A stretch of DNA of 7,777 bases from an uncultured Eubacteriales bacterium (GCA_900550955.1 URUF01000077.1:1-7777); one strand, 5' to 3'; positions 1-5,791 are shown, counted from the first letter of the stretch. The notes: generated by a model not told the origin, from the letters alone. A program made the numbers and translations.

Positions 1-8
1 ACCCTGTT

Positions 9-54
9 TCGGCGGAAAAGATCGCCGCAGGCGAGCTTTTTCGACGGCCTGACG
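9..54 (+). repeat. Palindromic intergenic repeat, left copy of an inverted pair
   Basis: This 46-nt element is the reverse complement of 7674-7719, with 44 of 46 positions identical (differences at 41 and 44). It is itself a hairpin: arm GGCGGAAAAG at 11-20 pairs with 36-45, followed by an A/G mismatch, an inner 5-bp stem (22-26 with 30-34) and a 3-nt loop. The two differences weaken the outer stem in this copy (one G-T wobble, one G-A mismatch), so it looks like a decayed member. The architecture resembles REP-type or MITE-type dispersed palindromes. There is no U-tract after the stem, so it is not a terminator by itself. All three plus-strand frames stay open into or through it (the first stop is at 50-52), so the tail of an upstream gene could reach here, but none can be identified. 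Confidence 0.85.
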
Positions 55-91
55 GGGAGCGGGCTTGACCCCGCTCCCCGTTTCTCTTTTT
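52..91 (+). terminator. Strong rho-independent terminator upstream of the permease genes
   Basis: A perfect 12-bp stem (52-63 with 70-81) encloses a 6-nt loop (64-69) and is followed by the pyrimidine run TTCTCTTTTT. The T-rich tail lies on the plus-strand side only. It would end or attenuate a transcript entering from the left. In sugar ABC operons the solute-binding-protein gene usually precedes the two permeases, and a leaky terminator after it would favour binding protein over permease; that role is inference because the upstream gene is outside the window. The hairpin also covers a TTG at 65 that could extend the permease frame, which argues against that codon as a start. Confidence 0.85.
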
Positions 92-133
92 CATAAGTTG
101 ATTCCGTATTCATCACACCACGGAGGCGCGGCC

Positions 134-1036
134 ATGAAAAAAACCAAGCAACGCAATACCGCGGCGGTGAACTCCAACCTGATCCGCCGTCCCATCCAAA
201 GGTGCTTCGCCATTTTCCTTCTGCCAACGTTCGTAACGTTCTGCATTGGTTTCCTGTGGCCATTTTTGCATGGCCTGTATTTGTCCTTTTGCAAGTTCAC
301 CATCACCAGCAACGCCAAATGGGTGGGCTTTACCAACTACCAAAAGGCGCTTCAGGACGCGGGCTTTATGCATGCCTTCTGGTATACGGCGCTGGTGGCG
401 ATTACCTCGCTCATCCTTATCAACGTGCTGGCCTTTGCCGTAGCCTATGCCCTCACGCGCGGCATTCGCGGCGCGAACCTGTACCGCAGCGTGTTTTTTA
501 TGCCAAACCTCATCGGCGGCATTGTACTGGGCTATATTTGGTCCGTCATTTTTGCGGGCGTTTTATCCCGCTACAACACCGCGCTGGTGCTCAACTCCAC
601 CTACGGCTTTTGGGGCTTGATGATTTTGATGTGTTGGCAGCAGGTTGGCTATATGATGATCATCTACATTGCGGGCCTGCAATCTGTTTCCGAGGATATG
701 ATCGAGGCCGCGAAGATCGACGGGGCCAACGGCTGGCACATCCTATGGAACATCACCATCCCCACCGTGATGCCCTCCATCACCATTTGCACCTTCCTTT
801 CGCTCACCAACGGCTTCAAGCTGTTTGACCAGAACCTGGTGCTTACCAACGGCCGCCCCTTCGTGGGCAGCGTGCACACCACCGAGATGGTCGCCCTGAA
901 CATTTACAACAGCTTCTACCTCAACAGCAACTCGCGCGGCGTGGGCCAGGCCAAGGCCGTGCTGTTCTTCATCCTGGTGGCGGCCATCGCGCTGTTGCAG
1001 CTCAGGGCCACCCATTCCAAGGAGGTGCAGCAGTAA
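134..1036 (+). CDS. Carbohydrate ABC transporter permease, MalF/UgpA/MsmF type
   Basis: This is one of the two membrane subunits of a CUT1-type sugar importer (binding-protein-dependent transport inner-membrane component, 300 aa). A basic N-terminal tail is followed by about six hydrophobic segments, near residues 23-45, 81-107, 118-143, 158-180, 214-228 and 275-290. The cytoplasmic EAA loop that docks on the ATPase is clear: EAAKIDGANG at 191-200, with the conserved Pro at 210. FDQNLVLTNGRP (231-242) is typical of the MalF/UgpA side of the family. The start chosen is ATG 134, because GGAGG at 122-126 is 7 nt upstream; an in-frame TTG at 65 lies inside a terminator. The stop overlaps the next start by one base, so the two permeases are translationally coupled. 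Substrate cannot be told from sequence: an oligosaccharide or glycerol-phosphate-like compound is possible. No ATPase is encoded nearby; a shared MsmX-like ATPase elsewhere is common in Firmicutes. Confidence 0.93.
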   Translation: MKKTKQRNTAAVNSNLIRRPIQRCFAIFLLPTFVTFCIGFLWPFLHGLYLSFCKFTITSNAKWVGFTNYQKALQDAGFMHAFWYTALVAITSLILINVLAFAVAYALTRGIRGANLYRSVFFMPNLIGGIVLGYIWSVIFAGVLSRYNTALVLNSTYGFWGLMILMCWQQVGYMMIIYIAGLQSVSEDMIEAAKIDGANGWHILWNITIPTVMPSITICTFLSLTNGFKLFDQNLVLTNGRPFVGSVHTTEMVALNIYNSFYLNSNSRGVGQAKAVLFFILVAAIALLQLRATHSKEVQQ

Positions 1037-1878
1037 TGAAACGCGAACGCGCGATGAAAAACGCCCTTACGGCGTTGTTTGCGGTCATCTGCATACTTTA
1101 CGTGATGCCCATTGTGGTGGTGCTGTACAACTCCTTCAAAACCAACGCCTCCATCAACACCGATACCTTCGCTCTGCCCAACGCGCAAACCTTTGTGGGC
1201 TGGGCCAACTACGCAAACGGCATGACGGTGGGCGGCTATCCCTTCCTGCAATCCGTGGCGTACAGCTTTACCATCACCATTCTTTCCGCCGTTTTGATTC
1301 TGCTGTGCACCTCCATGGCCGCGTGGTACATTTCCCGCGTATACGACCTATTCTCCAAAATCGTATACTACCTATGCGTATTCTCCATGATCGTGCCCTT
1401 CCAGATGGTGATGTTCACCCTGGCCAAAACCGCGCACGACACGCACCTGGACACGCCCTGGACCATCCCGGTGATCTACCTGGGCTTTGGCGCGGGGCTG
1501 GCGGTATTTATGTTTGTGGGCTTTGTAAAGGGCATTCCCCTGGAAATTGAGGAGGCTGCCTCCATTGACGGCTGCGGGCCGCTGCGCACCTTCTTTAGCG
1601 TTGTGTTCCCCATGCTAAAGCCCATTCTGGTATCCGTTGCGGTGCTGGAAATTATGTGGGTATGGAACGATTACCTGCTGCCCTACCTGGTTTTGGACCG
1701 CACGCTATACCGCACCATCCCCATTCACATCCAGTTCCTGCAGGGCAGCTACGGCAGCGTTGACCTGGGCGCGACCATGGCCCTGATCATGCTTAGCATT
1801 CTGCCCATCATCATCTTCTACTTATTCTGCCAGAAGTACATCATCGCCGGCGTAACCAGCGGCGCCGTAAAAGGCTAA
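1036..1878 (+). CDS. Carbohydrate ABC transporter permease, MalG/MsmG type
   Basis: This is the second membrane subunit of the same importer (280 aa, normal for the family). About six hydrophobic segments are visible, near 11-31, 72-98, 107-130, 143-165, 190-208 and 248-269. The EAA loop reads EEAASIDGCG at 172-181, with FP at 191-192. The C-terminus QKYIIAGVTSGAVKG is a hallmark of the MalG/MsmG/GanQ branch. The start ATG 1036 shares its A with the last base of the upstream TAA, and the site AAGGAGG at 1019-1025 lies 10 nt before it. A second in-frame ATG at 1054 is less well placed. MalF-like followed by MalG-like is the usual gene order, so the two products very likely form a heterodimer. 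Transcription ends at the hairpin at 1977-2007. Confidence 0.94.
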   Translation: MKRERAMKNALTALFAVICILYVMPIVVVLYNSFKTNASINTDTFALPNAQTFVGWANYANGMTVGGYPFLQSVAYSFTITILSAVLILLCTSMAAWYISRVYDLFSKIVYYLCVFSMIVPFQMVMFTLAKTAHDTHLDTPWTIPVIYLGFGAGLAVFMFVGFVKGIPLEIEEAASIDGCGPLRTFFSVVFPMLKPILVSVAVLEIMWVWNDYLLPYLVLDRTLYRTIPIHIQFLQGSYGSVDLGATMALIMLSILPIIIFYLFCQKYIIAGVTSGAVKG

Positions 1879-1880
1879 CC

Positions 1881-1965
1881 CAAGGGCTTCGCCCTTGACC
1901 CGTGGGCTGCGCCCCTTTGGGGGCGCGGGGCGCTGCGCGCCTGTTTGGCGCGGGGTGGGTGCAGG
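1881..1965. repeat. GC-rich palindromic intergenic element, related to 3201-3253
   Basis: This stretch is a chain of short palindromes. CAAGGGC and GCCCTTG (1881-1887 and 1891-1897) form a 7-bp stem with a TTC loop. GCGCCCC and GGGGCGC (1909-1915 and 1920-1926) form another. After the first stem come ACCC and then a GC-rich segment containing GCGCTGCGCGCCT at 1930-1942. The same order (terminal palindrome, ACCC, then the identical 13-mer) occurs at 3201-3239, so both look like diverged members of one dispersed intergenic family. There is no open frame of coding character and no U-tract. Confidence 0.6.
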
Positions 1966-1976
1966 AAAGGAACTAC

Positions 1977-2010
1977 GCCAGACGGCAAAAGGGCCGTCTG
2001 GCTTTTTGTT
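1977..2010 (+). terminator. Terminator of the permease operon
   Basis: GCCAGACGGC at 1977-1986 pairs perfectly with GCCGTCTGGC at 1993-2002 (10 bp, 6-nt loop AAAAGG). TTTTTGTT follows at 2003-2010. The T-tract is on the plus side only, so this ends the transcript of the two permease genes, about 100 nt after the last stop codon. Confidence 0.9.
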
Positions 2011-2019
2011 GTGAATGCG

Positions 2020-2051
2020 AAAAGGGAGCCTGTGAATGCAGGCTCCCTTTT
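2020..2051 (-). terminator. Terminator after murG, probably bidirectional
   Basis: AAAAGGGAGCCTG at 2020-2032 is the exact reverse complement of CAGGCTCCCTTTT at 2039-2051, giving a 13-bp stem with a 6-nt loop. The A-run and T-run at the two bases make it usable in both directions, ending murG (which stops at 2055) on the minus strand and backing up the permease terminator on the plus strand. Confidence 0.82.
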
Positions 2052-2054
2052 CTG

Positions 2055-3122
2055 CTATTTTTGCGCTTCCACAATCAACTGAAGCACGGCCTCGGTGCCG
2101 TCCTTTACAGGGTAGGCTTCCAGCGCCTGAAGCAGCTCGCTGCGCTCATCCAACAGGCGCAGCAGCGCGTCGGTCATGCTGCGGGCGGTCATATCCTCCT
2201 GCATGAGCACGCGGGCCAGGCCCTGGCGGGCGTAGCTCTTGGCGTTTTCAATCTGATCGCCGCGGCTTGCGCCCAACGGATAGGGCACCAGCAGCATGGG
2301 CTTATGCAGCGCCAGCAGCTCGCTAAGCGTGTTGCTGCCCGCGCGGCTCAAAACCACATCCGCCACGGCCAGCGCGTCGGGCATTTCCTCGCTCAAAAAC
2401 TCCTTTTGGCAATAGCCCTTCGTGCCGTTCAGGCTTTCGTCCAGGTTCCCCCTGCCGCACAGGTGCAGCACGTCAAAGCGGGTAAGCAGCTCCGGCAGCG
2501 CTTCGCGCAGGCATTGATTAACGCTTTGCGCGCCAAGGCTGCCGCCGGTCATAAGCAGCACGGGCTTTTGCCCGTCAAACCCAGCCAGCGCAAGCCCTGC
2601 GGCGCGGCTGCCGCGAAACAGCTCCGGCCTAAGCGGCGTGCCGGTAAGCACGCCCTTATCCCCCAGGGCTTCGGCGCATTCAGGGAAAGTAGTGGCTACC
2701 TTTTTGGCAAACCTGGCGCAAATGCGGTTGGCCAGGCCGGGTGTAAGATCGCTTTCGTGGCACACGGCGGGCACGCGGCACAGCCATGCGCCAAACACAA
2801 CCGGCACGCTCACAAACCCGCCCTTGGAAAAGCACACGTCCGGCTTGAGCCTGCGCATCAGCCCGATGGACTGGAACGCGCCCCCTATCACCCGGAAGGG
2901 GTCGGTAAAGTTTTGCAGGCTGAAATACCGGCGCAGCTTTCCGCTTTTGACCGCGTGATACGTAATATCCGGGAATTTGGCGATCATTTGATGCTCAATC
3001 CCGTTTTCGGTGCCGATGTAGTGGATTTCATAGCCCATTTCGCGCAGGCGCGGAATCAGGCTCAAATGCGGCGTAACATGCCCCGCGGTGCCGCCGCCAG
3101 TCAGTACGATGCGTTTCCCCAT
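2055..3122 (-). CDS. murG: MurG, lipid II-forming N-acetylglucosaminyltransferase
   Basis: This is the membrane-associated GT-B (GT28) glycosyltransferase that moves GlcNAc from UDP-GlcNAc to lipid I, making lipid II on the cytoplasmic face of the membrane. The 355-aa length is normal. Motifs in order: glycine loop TGGGTAGHVTP (8-18); SKGG (99-102); HESDLTPGLAN (122-132); second glycine loop GGSLGAQS (193-200); the UDP-sugar-binding SRAGSNTLSE (259-268); and PYPLGASRGDQIENA (280-294). The last has the Firmicutes form rather than the enterobacterial one. The start is ATG at 3122-3120, preceded by GAGGAG (complement of 3134-3139) with an 11-nt spacer. It stands apart from the other mur/fts genes, with its own candidate promoter at 3180-3188 and its own terminator at 2020-2051. 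The same-strand neighbour upstream is sigE, beyond 465 bp of repeats. Confidence 0.97.
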   Translation of the reverse strand: MGKRIVLTGGGTAGHVTPHLSLIPRLREMGYEIHYIGTENGIEHQMIAKFPDITYHAVKSGKLRRYFSLQNFTDPFRVIGGAFQSIGLMRRLKPDVCFSKGGFVSVPVVFGAWLCRVPAVCHESDLTPGLANRICARFAKKVATTFPECAEALGDKGVLTGTPLRPELFRGSRAAGLALAGFDGQKPVLLMTGGSLGAQSVNQCLREALPELLTRFDVLHLCGRGNLDESLNGTKGYCQKEFLSEEMPDALAVADVVLSRAGSNTLSELLALHKPMLLVPYPLGASRGDQIENAKSYARQGLARVLMQEDMTARSMTDALLRLLDERSELLQALEAYPVKDGTEAVLQLIVEAQK

Positions 3123-3179
3123 GCTATGATGCGCTCCTCACCGGTGATTTTGGGACGGCGGCCCGCGCCATCCTCATCC

Positions 3180-3188
3180 AGTATACCA
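3180..3188 (-). promoter_or_regulatory. Candidate extended -10 promoter for murG
   Basis: On the minus strand TGGTATACT (complement of 3180-3188) is an extended -10 element, five of six in the hexamer. The predicted start is near 3173, giving a leader of about 50 nt with the murG Shine-Dalgarno. No good -35 lies 17 nt upstream, where the sequence is the CCAGGGGG palindrome. A TTTTGACA string (complement of 3193-3200) sits only 7 bp upstream, too close for a standard -35. It also matches the Spo0A box TTCGACA at 6 of 7 positions, which may be chance. Confidence 0.4.
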
Positions 3189-3196
3189 CACTTGTC

Positions 3197-3220
3197 AAAA
3201 CCAGGGGGGTGACCCCCTGG
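3197..3220 (-). terminator. Possible terminator between sigE and murG
   Basis: CCAGGGGG at 3201-3208 pairs with CCCCCTGG at 3213-3220 (8 bp, 4-nt loop). Read on the minus strand the hairpin is followed by TTTTG, a short U-tract. It would stop read-through from the spoIIG operon just upstream of the candidate murG promoter. It doubles as the end palindrome of the repeat at 3201-3253. Confidence 0.5.
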
Positions 3221-3253
3221 ACCCCCGCGCTGCGCGCCTATGGCGCGCAGGGG
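3201..3253. repeat. GC-rich palindromic intergenic element, related to 1881-1965
   Basis: The terminal palindrome CCAGGGGG/CCCCCTGG (3201-3220) is followed by ACCCCC and then the 13-mer GCGCTGCGCGCCT (3227-3239), which is identical to 1930-1942. TGCGCGCC (3231-3238) and GGCGCGCA (3242-3249) form an 8-bp stem with a TAT loop. The shared order with the element after the permease operon suggests one dispersed family with variable stems. Confidence 0.6.
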
Positions 3254-3296
3254 TTGGGCGCGGGTGTTTGGGGCTGCGGAATAAGGCCGCCGGAGG

Positions 3297-3394
3297 GCGG
3301 AAGGCCCTCCGGCTCGCTTGGGCGACGTGGCTGCCAAGCCGCTTGGCTGGGAGGCGGCCCGCTTAGGCGGGCTGCGCCTCCTGGGGTTATGGGC
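3297..3394. repeat. 98-bp direct repeat, copy 1
   Basis: This copy matches 3446-3543 at about 92 of 98 positions without gaps, offset by 149 bp. It contains a long hairpin: GGAGGCG plus GCCCGC (3350-3362) pairs with GCGGGC (3367-3372) and CGCCTCC (3375-3381), a 13-bp stem interrupted by a 2-nt TG bulge, with a TTAG loop. Its left end also forms the right arm of a 9-bp stem with 3289-3297, a partner lacking in copy 2. Confidence 0.88.
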
Positions 3395-3445
3395 CATTGG
3401 GATGGCTGTTGGCTTATCAAACGGCAGCCGTTGGGGGTTCGGTTT

Positions 3446-3543
3446 GCGGAAGGCCCTCCGGCTTGCTTGGGCGGCGTGGTTGTCAAGCCGCTTGGCTGGG
3501 AGGCGGCCCGCTTTGGCAGGCTGCGCCTCCTGGGGTTATGGGC
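3446..3543. repeat. 98-bp direct repeat, copy 2
   Basis: This is the second copy of the repeat at 3297-3394, with six substitutions and no indels. The hairpin is kept at 3499-3530, with one C-A mismatch in the inner stem. A unique 51-bp spacer (3395-3445) separates the copies. No open frame across it is credible. Confidence 0.88.
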
Positions 3544-3587
3544 TGCGCTTTCTGGGGAGGCGGGCAGTTTTTCGCTGGGGCGGCCTC

Positions 3588-4301
3588 TCACCCAATCCGC
3601 TTCAGCTCCGTATGCAGCCGCGAAAGAATGCGCTTTTCCAGCCGGGAAATATAGCTTTGCGAAATCCCCAGCATATCGGCAACCTCCTTTTGGGTACGCT
3701 CGCGCTGGCCGCCCAGGCCAAAGCGCAGCATAATAATGCGCTTCTCCCGCGCGTTCAAATGCTCCAGGGCGTCGCGCAGTATCTCCCGCTCAATCTCCTG
3801 GTCCAGGTTGCAGGATACGGTGTCCGGGCGGGTGCCCAGCACGTCGCTCAGCAGCAGCTCGTTGCCGTCCCAATCGGTTTTAAGCGGCTCGTCCAAGCTT
3901 ACTTCCAGGCGCAGCTTGTTGGTTTTGCGCAGGAACATCAGGATTTCGTTTTCAATGCAGCGGCTGGCATAGGTAGCCATCTTAATTTTCTTTTCCGCGT
4001 CAAAGGTGCCCACGGCCTTAATCAGCCCTATCGTGCCAATGGAAATCAAATCCTCCAGCGGGATGCCGGTGTTTTCAAACCGGCGGGCGATGAACACCAC
4101 CAGCCGCAGGTTATGCTCAATCAGGGTGCGGCGCGCAGCCTCGTCGTTTTCGCGCAGCCTAAGGGCCAGGGCGCGCTCCTCCTCGGGCGTAAGGGGCGGC
4201 GGCAGGGGATCGGGGCCGCCGATGTAGAAAAGCTCCTGCGGAAAAAGCCGCGCCAAAAGCCGCTGAAACGCCAGATGGATGCGCTCGGGTGACTGATTCA
4301 T
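3588..4301 (-). CDS. sigE: Sporulation sigma factor SigE (pro-sigma-E)
   Basis: This is the first mother-cell-specific RNA polymerase sigma factor of sporulation, made as an inactive membrane-bound precursor. The 237-aa length is close to the Bacillus protein (239). The N-terminal pro-region (about 1-26) is amphipathic and basic and runs into FYIGG and the LPPPL segment, where the family is cut. Region 2 is nearly canonical: NLRLVVFIARRFENTGI (64-80), EDLISIGTIGLIKAV (83-97) and KMATYASRCIENEI (107-120). DWDGNELLLSDVLGT (143-157) is a SigE signature, and region 4 carries the helix-turn-helix TQKEVADMLGISQSYISRLE (203-222). The start is ATG 4301: AGGAGG (complement of 4309-4314) sits 7 nt upstream, whereas an in-frame TTG at 4325 lies upstream of that site and is rejected. 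It is co-transcribed with spoIIGA, 45 nt upstream. No sigG follows. Confidence 0.97.
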   Translation of the reverse strand: MNQSPERIHLAFQRLLARLFPQELFYIGGPDPLPPPLTPEEERALALRLRENDEAARRTLIEHNLRLVVFIARRFENTGIPLEDLISIGTIGLIKAVGTFDAEKKIKMATYASRCIENEILMFLRKTNKLRLEVSLDEPLKTDWDGNELLLSDVLGTRPDTVSCNLDQEIEREILRDALEHLNAREKRIIMLRFGLGGQRERTQKEVADMLGISQSYISRLEKRILSRLHTELKRIG

Positions 4302-4346
4302 ACCGTTTCCTCCTGACCTCCGCAAACGCGGGAAAAGAATGAAAAA

Positions 4347-5129
4347 TTACAGGGAAAGCTCCCCGTTGGGCAGGGCGGCCACAGGCACCAGCGCCTGCAC
4401 GCCGCCATACTCCCGGCCTGCCACGGCCACCAACAGCCGCGCCTGGCAGGCGCGCCCGTTTATGTACAGGCGGCATTCGTCCGGGCGGAACAGCGGCAGT
4501 AGCGACGAGCCCGCCGCCGTGCGCACATTCAGTAGCCGAAACCCCAGCGGCAGGCTGTACAGGTCGCATGGGTCGGCGATATCGGGAAAGAGCAGCCGCG
4601 CGGCCTTGCAGGGGACCACCAGCACCGGCAGGCCCGTAACGGGATCGCGCAGCAGGTTGCCGCTATCCATCATGGCGGGAAGAAGCACTGAATGGCCGTT
4701 CACCTTCAATTCCACCTGGCGTACCTCGCACAGGGCCGAGGGCAGGAGCGTTACAAGCAGGTAGCACAGCGCGCCAAGGGCCAGGCTGGCCAGCGCGGCT
4801 GGCGCGGCCGGCATGCCGTGGGCGGTCAGCGCCGCAACGGCGCCGCCCATCAGCAGCGTTGCAGCCAGCGTGGTAATCCCGCAGCGGGCGCAGGCCTGCG
4901 CGCCATGCGCGTGAAAGCACGCCGCCACCGACAGCGGCAGCCCCAAAAGCGCCGCGCCGGACAGCCAGGGCTGGTACGCCGCCGCCAGCGCCAGCGCCGC
5001 GCCAGCGCCCGCCGAGCAAAGCAGCGGTTCCTTGCGCGGCGGGGGCAAGCCTGCCAGCCTGCCGCCCAAGGGCAGCGCGCAAAGGCATATGGCCGCATTC
5101 CAAACAAGGTACGCCTCCGCCTGGATCAC
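4347..5129 (-). CDS. spoIIGA: SpoIIGA, pro-sigma-E processing aspartic protease
   Basis: This is the membrane protease that removes the pro-sequence of sigma-E in the mother cell when signalled by forespore SpoIIR. The 260-aa protein has an N-terminal half with about five hydrophobic segments (near 6-24, 36-52, 57-72, 85-102 and 108-130). A soluble C-terminal domain begins near 135 and carries the pepsin-like catalytic motif MDSGNLLRDP (154-163), with Asp155 as the expected nucleophile. It is shorter than Bacillus SpoIIGA (about 309 aa), and the membrane half is very Ala/Leu-rich, consistent with high GC. The start is GTG 5129, because GGGGAGG (complement of 5140-5146) lies 10 nt upstream and no ATG is available. 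Position directly before sigE confirms the identity, as in the spoIIG operon. A candidate Spo0A-type promoter lies at 5162-5195. Confidence 0.93.
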   Translation of the reverse strand: MIQAEAYLVWNAAICLCALPLGGRLAGLPPPRKEPLLCSAGAGAALALAAAYQPWLSGAALLGLPLSVAACFHAHGAQACARCGITTLAATLLMGGAVAALTAHGMPAAPAALASLALGALCYLLVTLLPSALCEVRQVELKVNGHSVLLPAMMDSGNLLRDPVTGLPVLVVPCKAARLLFPDIADPCDLYSLPLGFRLLNVRTAAGSSLLPLFRPDECRLYINGRACQARLLVAVAGREYGGVQALVPVAALPNGELSL

Positions 5130-5161
5130 CCCGCAACCGCCTCCCCAAAAGCCGTAGCCTC

Positions 5162-5195
5162 AGTATAGGCCCGCGGGCGCGCGCCGCGCGTCGAA
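5162..5195 (-). promoter_or_regulatory. Candidate Spo0A-activated promoter of the spoIIG operon
   Basis: On the minus strand a -10 hexamer TATACT (complement of 5162-5167) lies 22 bp downstream of TTCGAC (complement of 5190-5195), which with the next G matches the Spo0A box TTCGACA at 6 of 7 positions. The Bacillus spoIIG promoter is a sigma-A promoter with an abnormal 22-bp spacer whose -35 region overlaps a Spo0A site, so the arrangement fits. The predicted start near 5155 gives a leader of about 25 nt before the GTG. The spacer is very GC-rich and contains the perfect palindrome GGCGCGCGCC (5176-5185). A degenerate second site, TTCAGACA, lies at 5211-5218. Confidence 0.5.
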
Positions 5196-5251
5196 CGGGA
5201 GCGCGAAGTTTGTCTGAAGGGGGGCTGGCCGAAGCGGCCCCCGCAAAAGGA

Positions 5252-5280
5252 ATGACAAAACCCGGCTTCTGTGCTATGAT
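5252..5280 (+). promoter_or_regulatory. Near-consensus sigma-A promoter of the gtrA operon
   Basis: ATGACA (5252-5257, five of six) and TATGAT (5275-5280, five of six) are separated by exactly 17 bp, and TG at 5272-5273 makes an extended -10. The downstream region is AT-rich, unlike the rest of the window. Transcription should begin near 5287, leaving a leader of about 50 nt before ATG 5336. Upstream, GGGGGC (5220-5225) and GCCCCC (5237-5242) can form a hairpin without a U-tract. Confidence 0.8.
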
Positions 5281-5335
5281 AAAAGCTGTATTTTCCCTAT
5301 TTTATTTTAACGGCATAATGAAAGGAGCTCCGTTC

Positions 5336-5791
5336 ATGTCCCAAAATGCCCGGCAAAAAACCAGCCTTTGGCAGGTTGTCAAGTTCACGCTGTTTTCCGC
5401 CAGCGCGGGCATTCTTCAGGTGGCCGTGTTTACCCTGCTGGAAACGGCCGTGAAGCTGTCCTACTGGCCCAGTTACCTGATTGCGCTGGTTGCAAGCGTG
5501 CTGTGGAACTTTACCTTTAACCGCCGCTACACCTTCCGCAGCGATGCAAACCTGGCGCGCAGCATGCTGCTGGTGGCGCTGTTTTACGCGGTGTTCACGC
5601 CGCTGTCCACCTGGTGGGGCGACGCGCTTACCCGTATTGGCTGGAACGATTTTGTGGTGCTGGCCGGCACCATGGCGGTCAACTTTGTAACCGAGTTCCT
5701 CTACCAGCGCTTTGTGGTGTACCGCAACCTGATTGACACAAACGATGTGGCGCGCCGCGCCAGCGAGCGCGGCAAGGGCGCGGAGGGCTGA
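5336..5791 (+). CDS. GtrA-family membrane protein
   Basis: This is a small polytopic protein of the GtrA/DPMS-like family (151 aa, normal length). The family includes proteins proposed to help flip polyprenyl-phosphate-linked sugars across the membrane and others fused to dolichol-phosphate-mannose-like glycosyltransferases. Four hydrophobic segments are visible (near 14-36, 43-60, 75-93 and 104-122). Both family signatures are present: WNFTFNRRYTFRS (57-69) after segment 2 and NFVTEFLYQRFVVYR (116-130) at the end of segment 4. The start is ATG 5336, with AAAGGAG (5321-5327) 8 nt upstream; more upstream in-frame starts at 5210 and 5318 precede the Shine-Dalgarno site, and the former also precedes the promoter. 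The stop overlaps the next start by one base (TGATG), implying coupling to the flippase-like protein. No glycosyltransferase partner is in view, so the sugar and lipid are unknown. Confidence 0.9.
   Translation: MSQNARQKTSLWQVVKFTLFSASAGILQVAVFTLLETAVKLSYWPSYLIALVASVLWNFTFNRRYTFRSDANLARSMLLVALFYAVFTPLSTWWGDALTRIGWNDFVVLAGTMAVNFVTEFLYQRFVVYRNLIDTNDVARRASERGKGAEG

Larger units (their letters stand above)
3123..3587. other. Gene-free, repeat-filled spacer between sigE and murG
   Basis: These 465 bp contain several overlapping open frames on both strands, but none has a Shine-Dalgarno-supported start, and their translations are low-complexity Arg/Pro/Gly/Ala repeats that mirror the DNA repeats. 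In the Bacillus arrangement sigG would directly follow sigE; there is no trace of it here. The contents are the murG leader and candidate promoter (3123-3188), a hairpin terminator and palindromic element (3197-3253), an isolated 9-bp stem (3289-3297 with 3305-3313), and a two-copy 98-bp direct repeat (3297-3394 and 3446-3543). No clear terminator directly follows sigE. Confidence 0.75.

Noticed and set aside
1..96. Tail of a coding gene at the left edge
   Set aside because: The open frames here run through the palindromic repeat and the terminator, and too few residues are available to recognise any protein.
65..133. Upstream TTG start extending the first permease by 23 residues
   Set aside because: The TTG lies in the loop of a strong terminator and lacks a Shine-Dalgarno; ATG 134 has GGAGG at ideal spacing.
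1902..3212. A 436-codon plus-strand open frame across murG
   Set aside because: It is antisense to a murG with all family motifs, is Ala/Gln/His-rich with no recognisable domain, and has no ribosome-binding site. It is a by-product of high GC.
3209..4292. Long open frames (3209-3733 and 3318-4292, plus; 3238-3591, minus) in and beside the sigE-murG gap
   Set aside because: Their Gly/Arg/Pro-rich translations reflect the DNA repeats, they have no supported starts, and two run antisense into sigE.
5210..5335. Upstream start extending the GtrA-like protein by 42 residues
   Set aside because: It would begin upstream of the mapped-by-eye promoter at 5252-5280, while ATG 5336 has AAAGGAG 8 nt before it.
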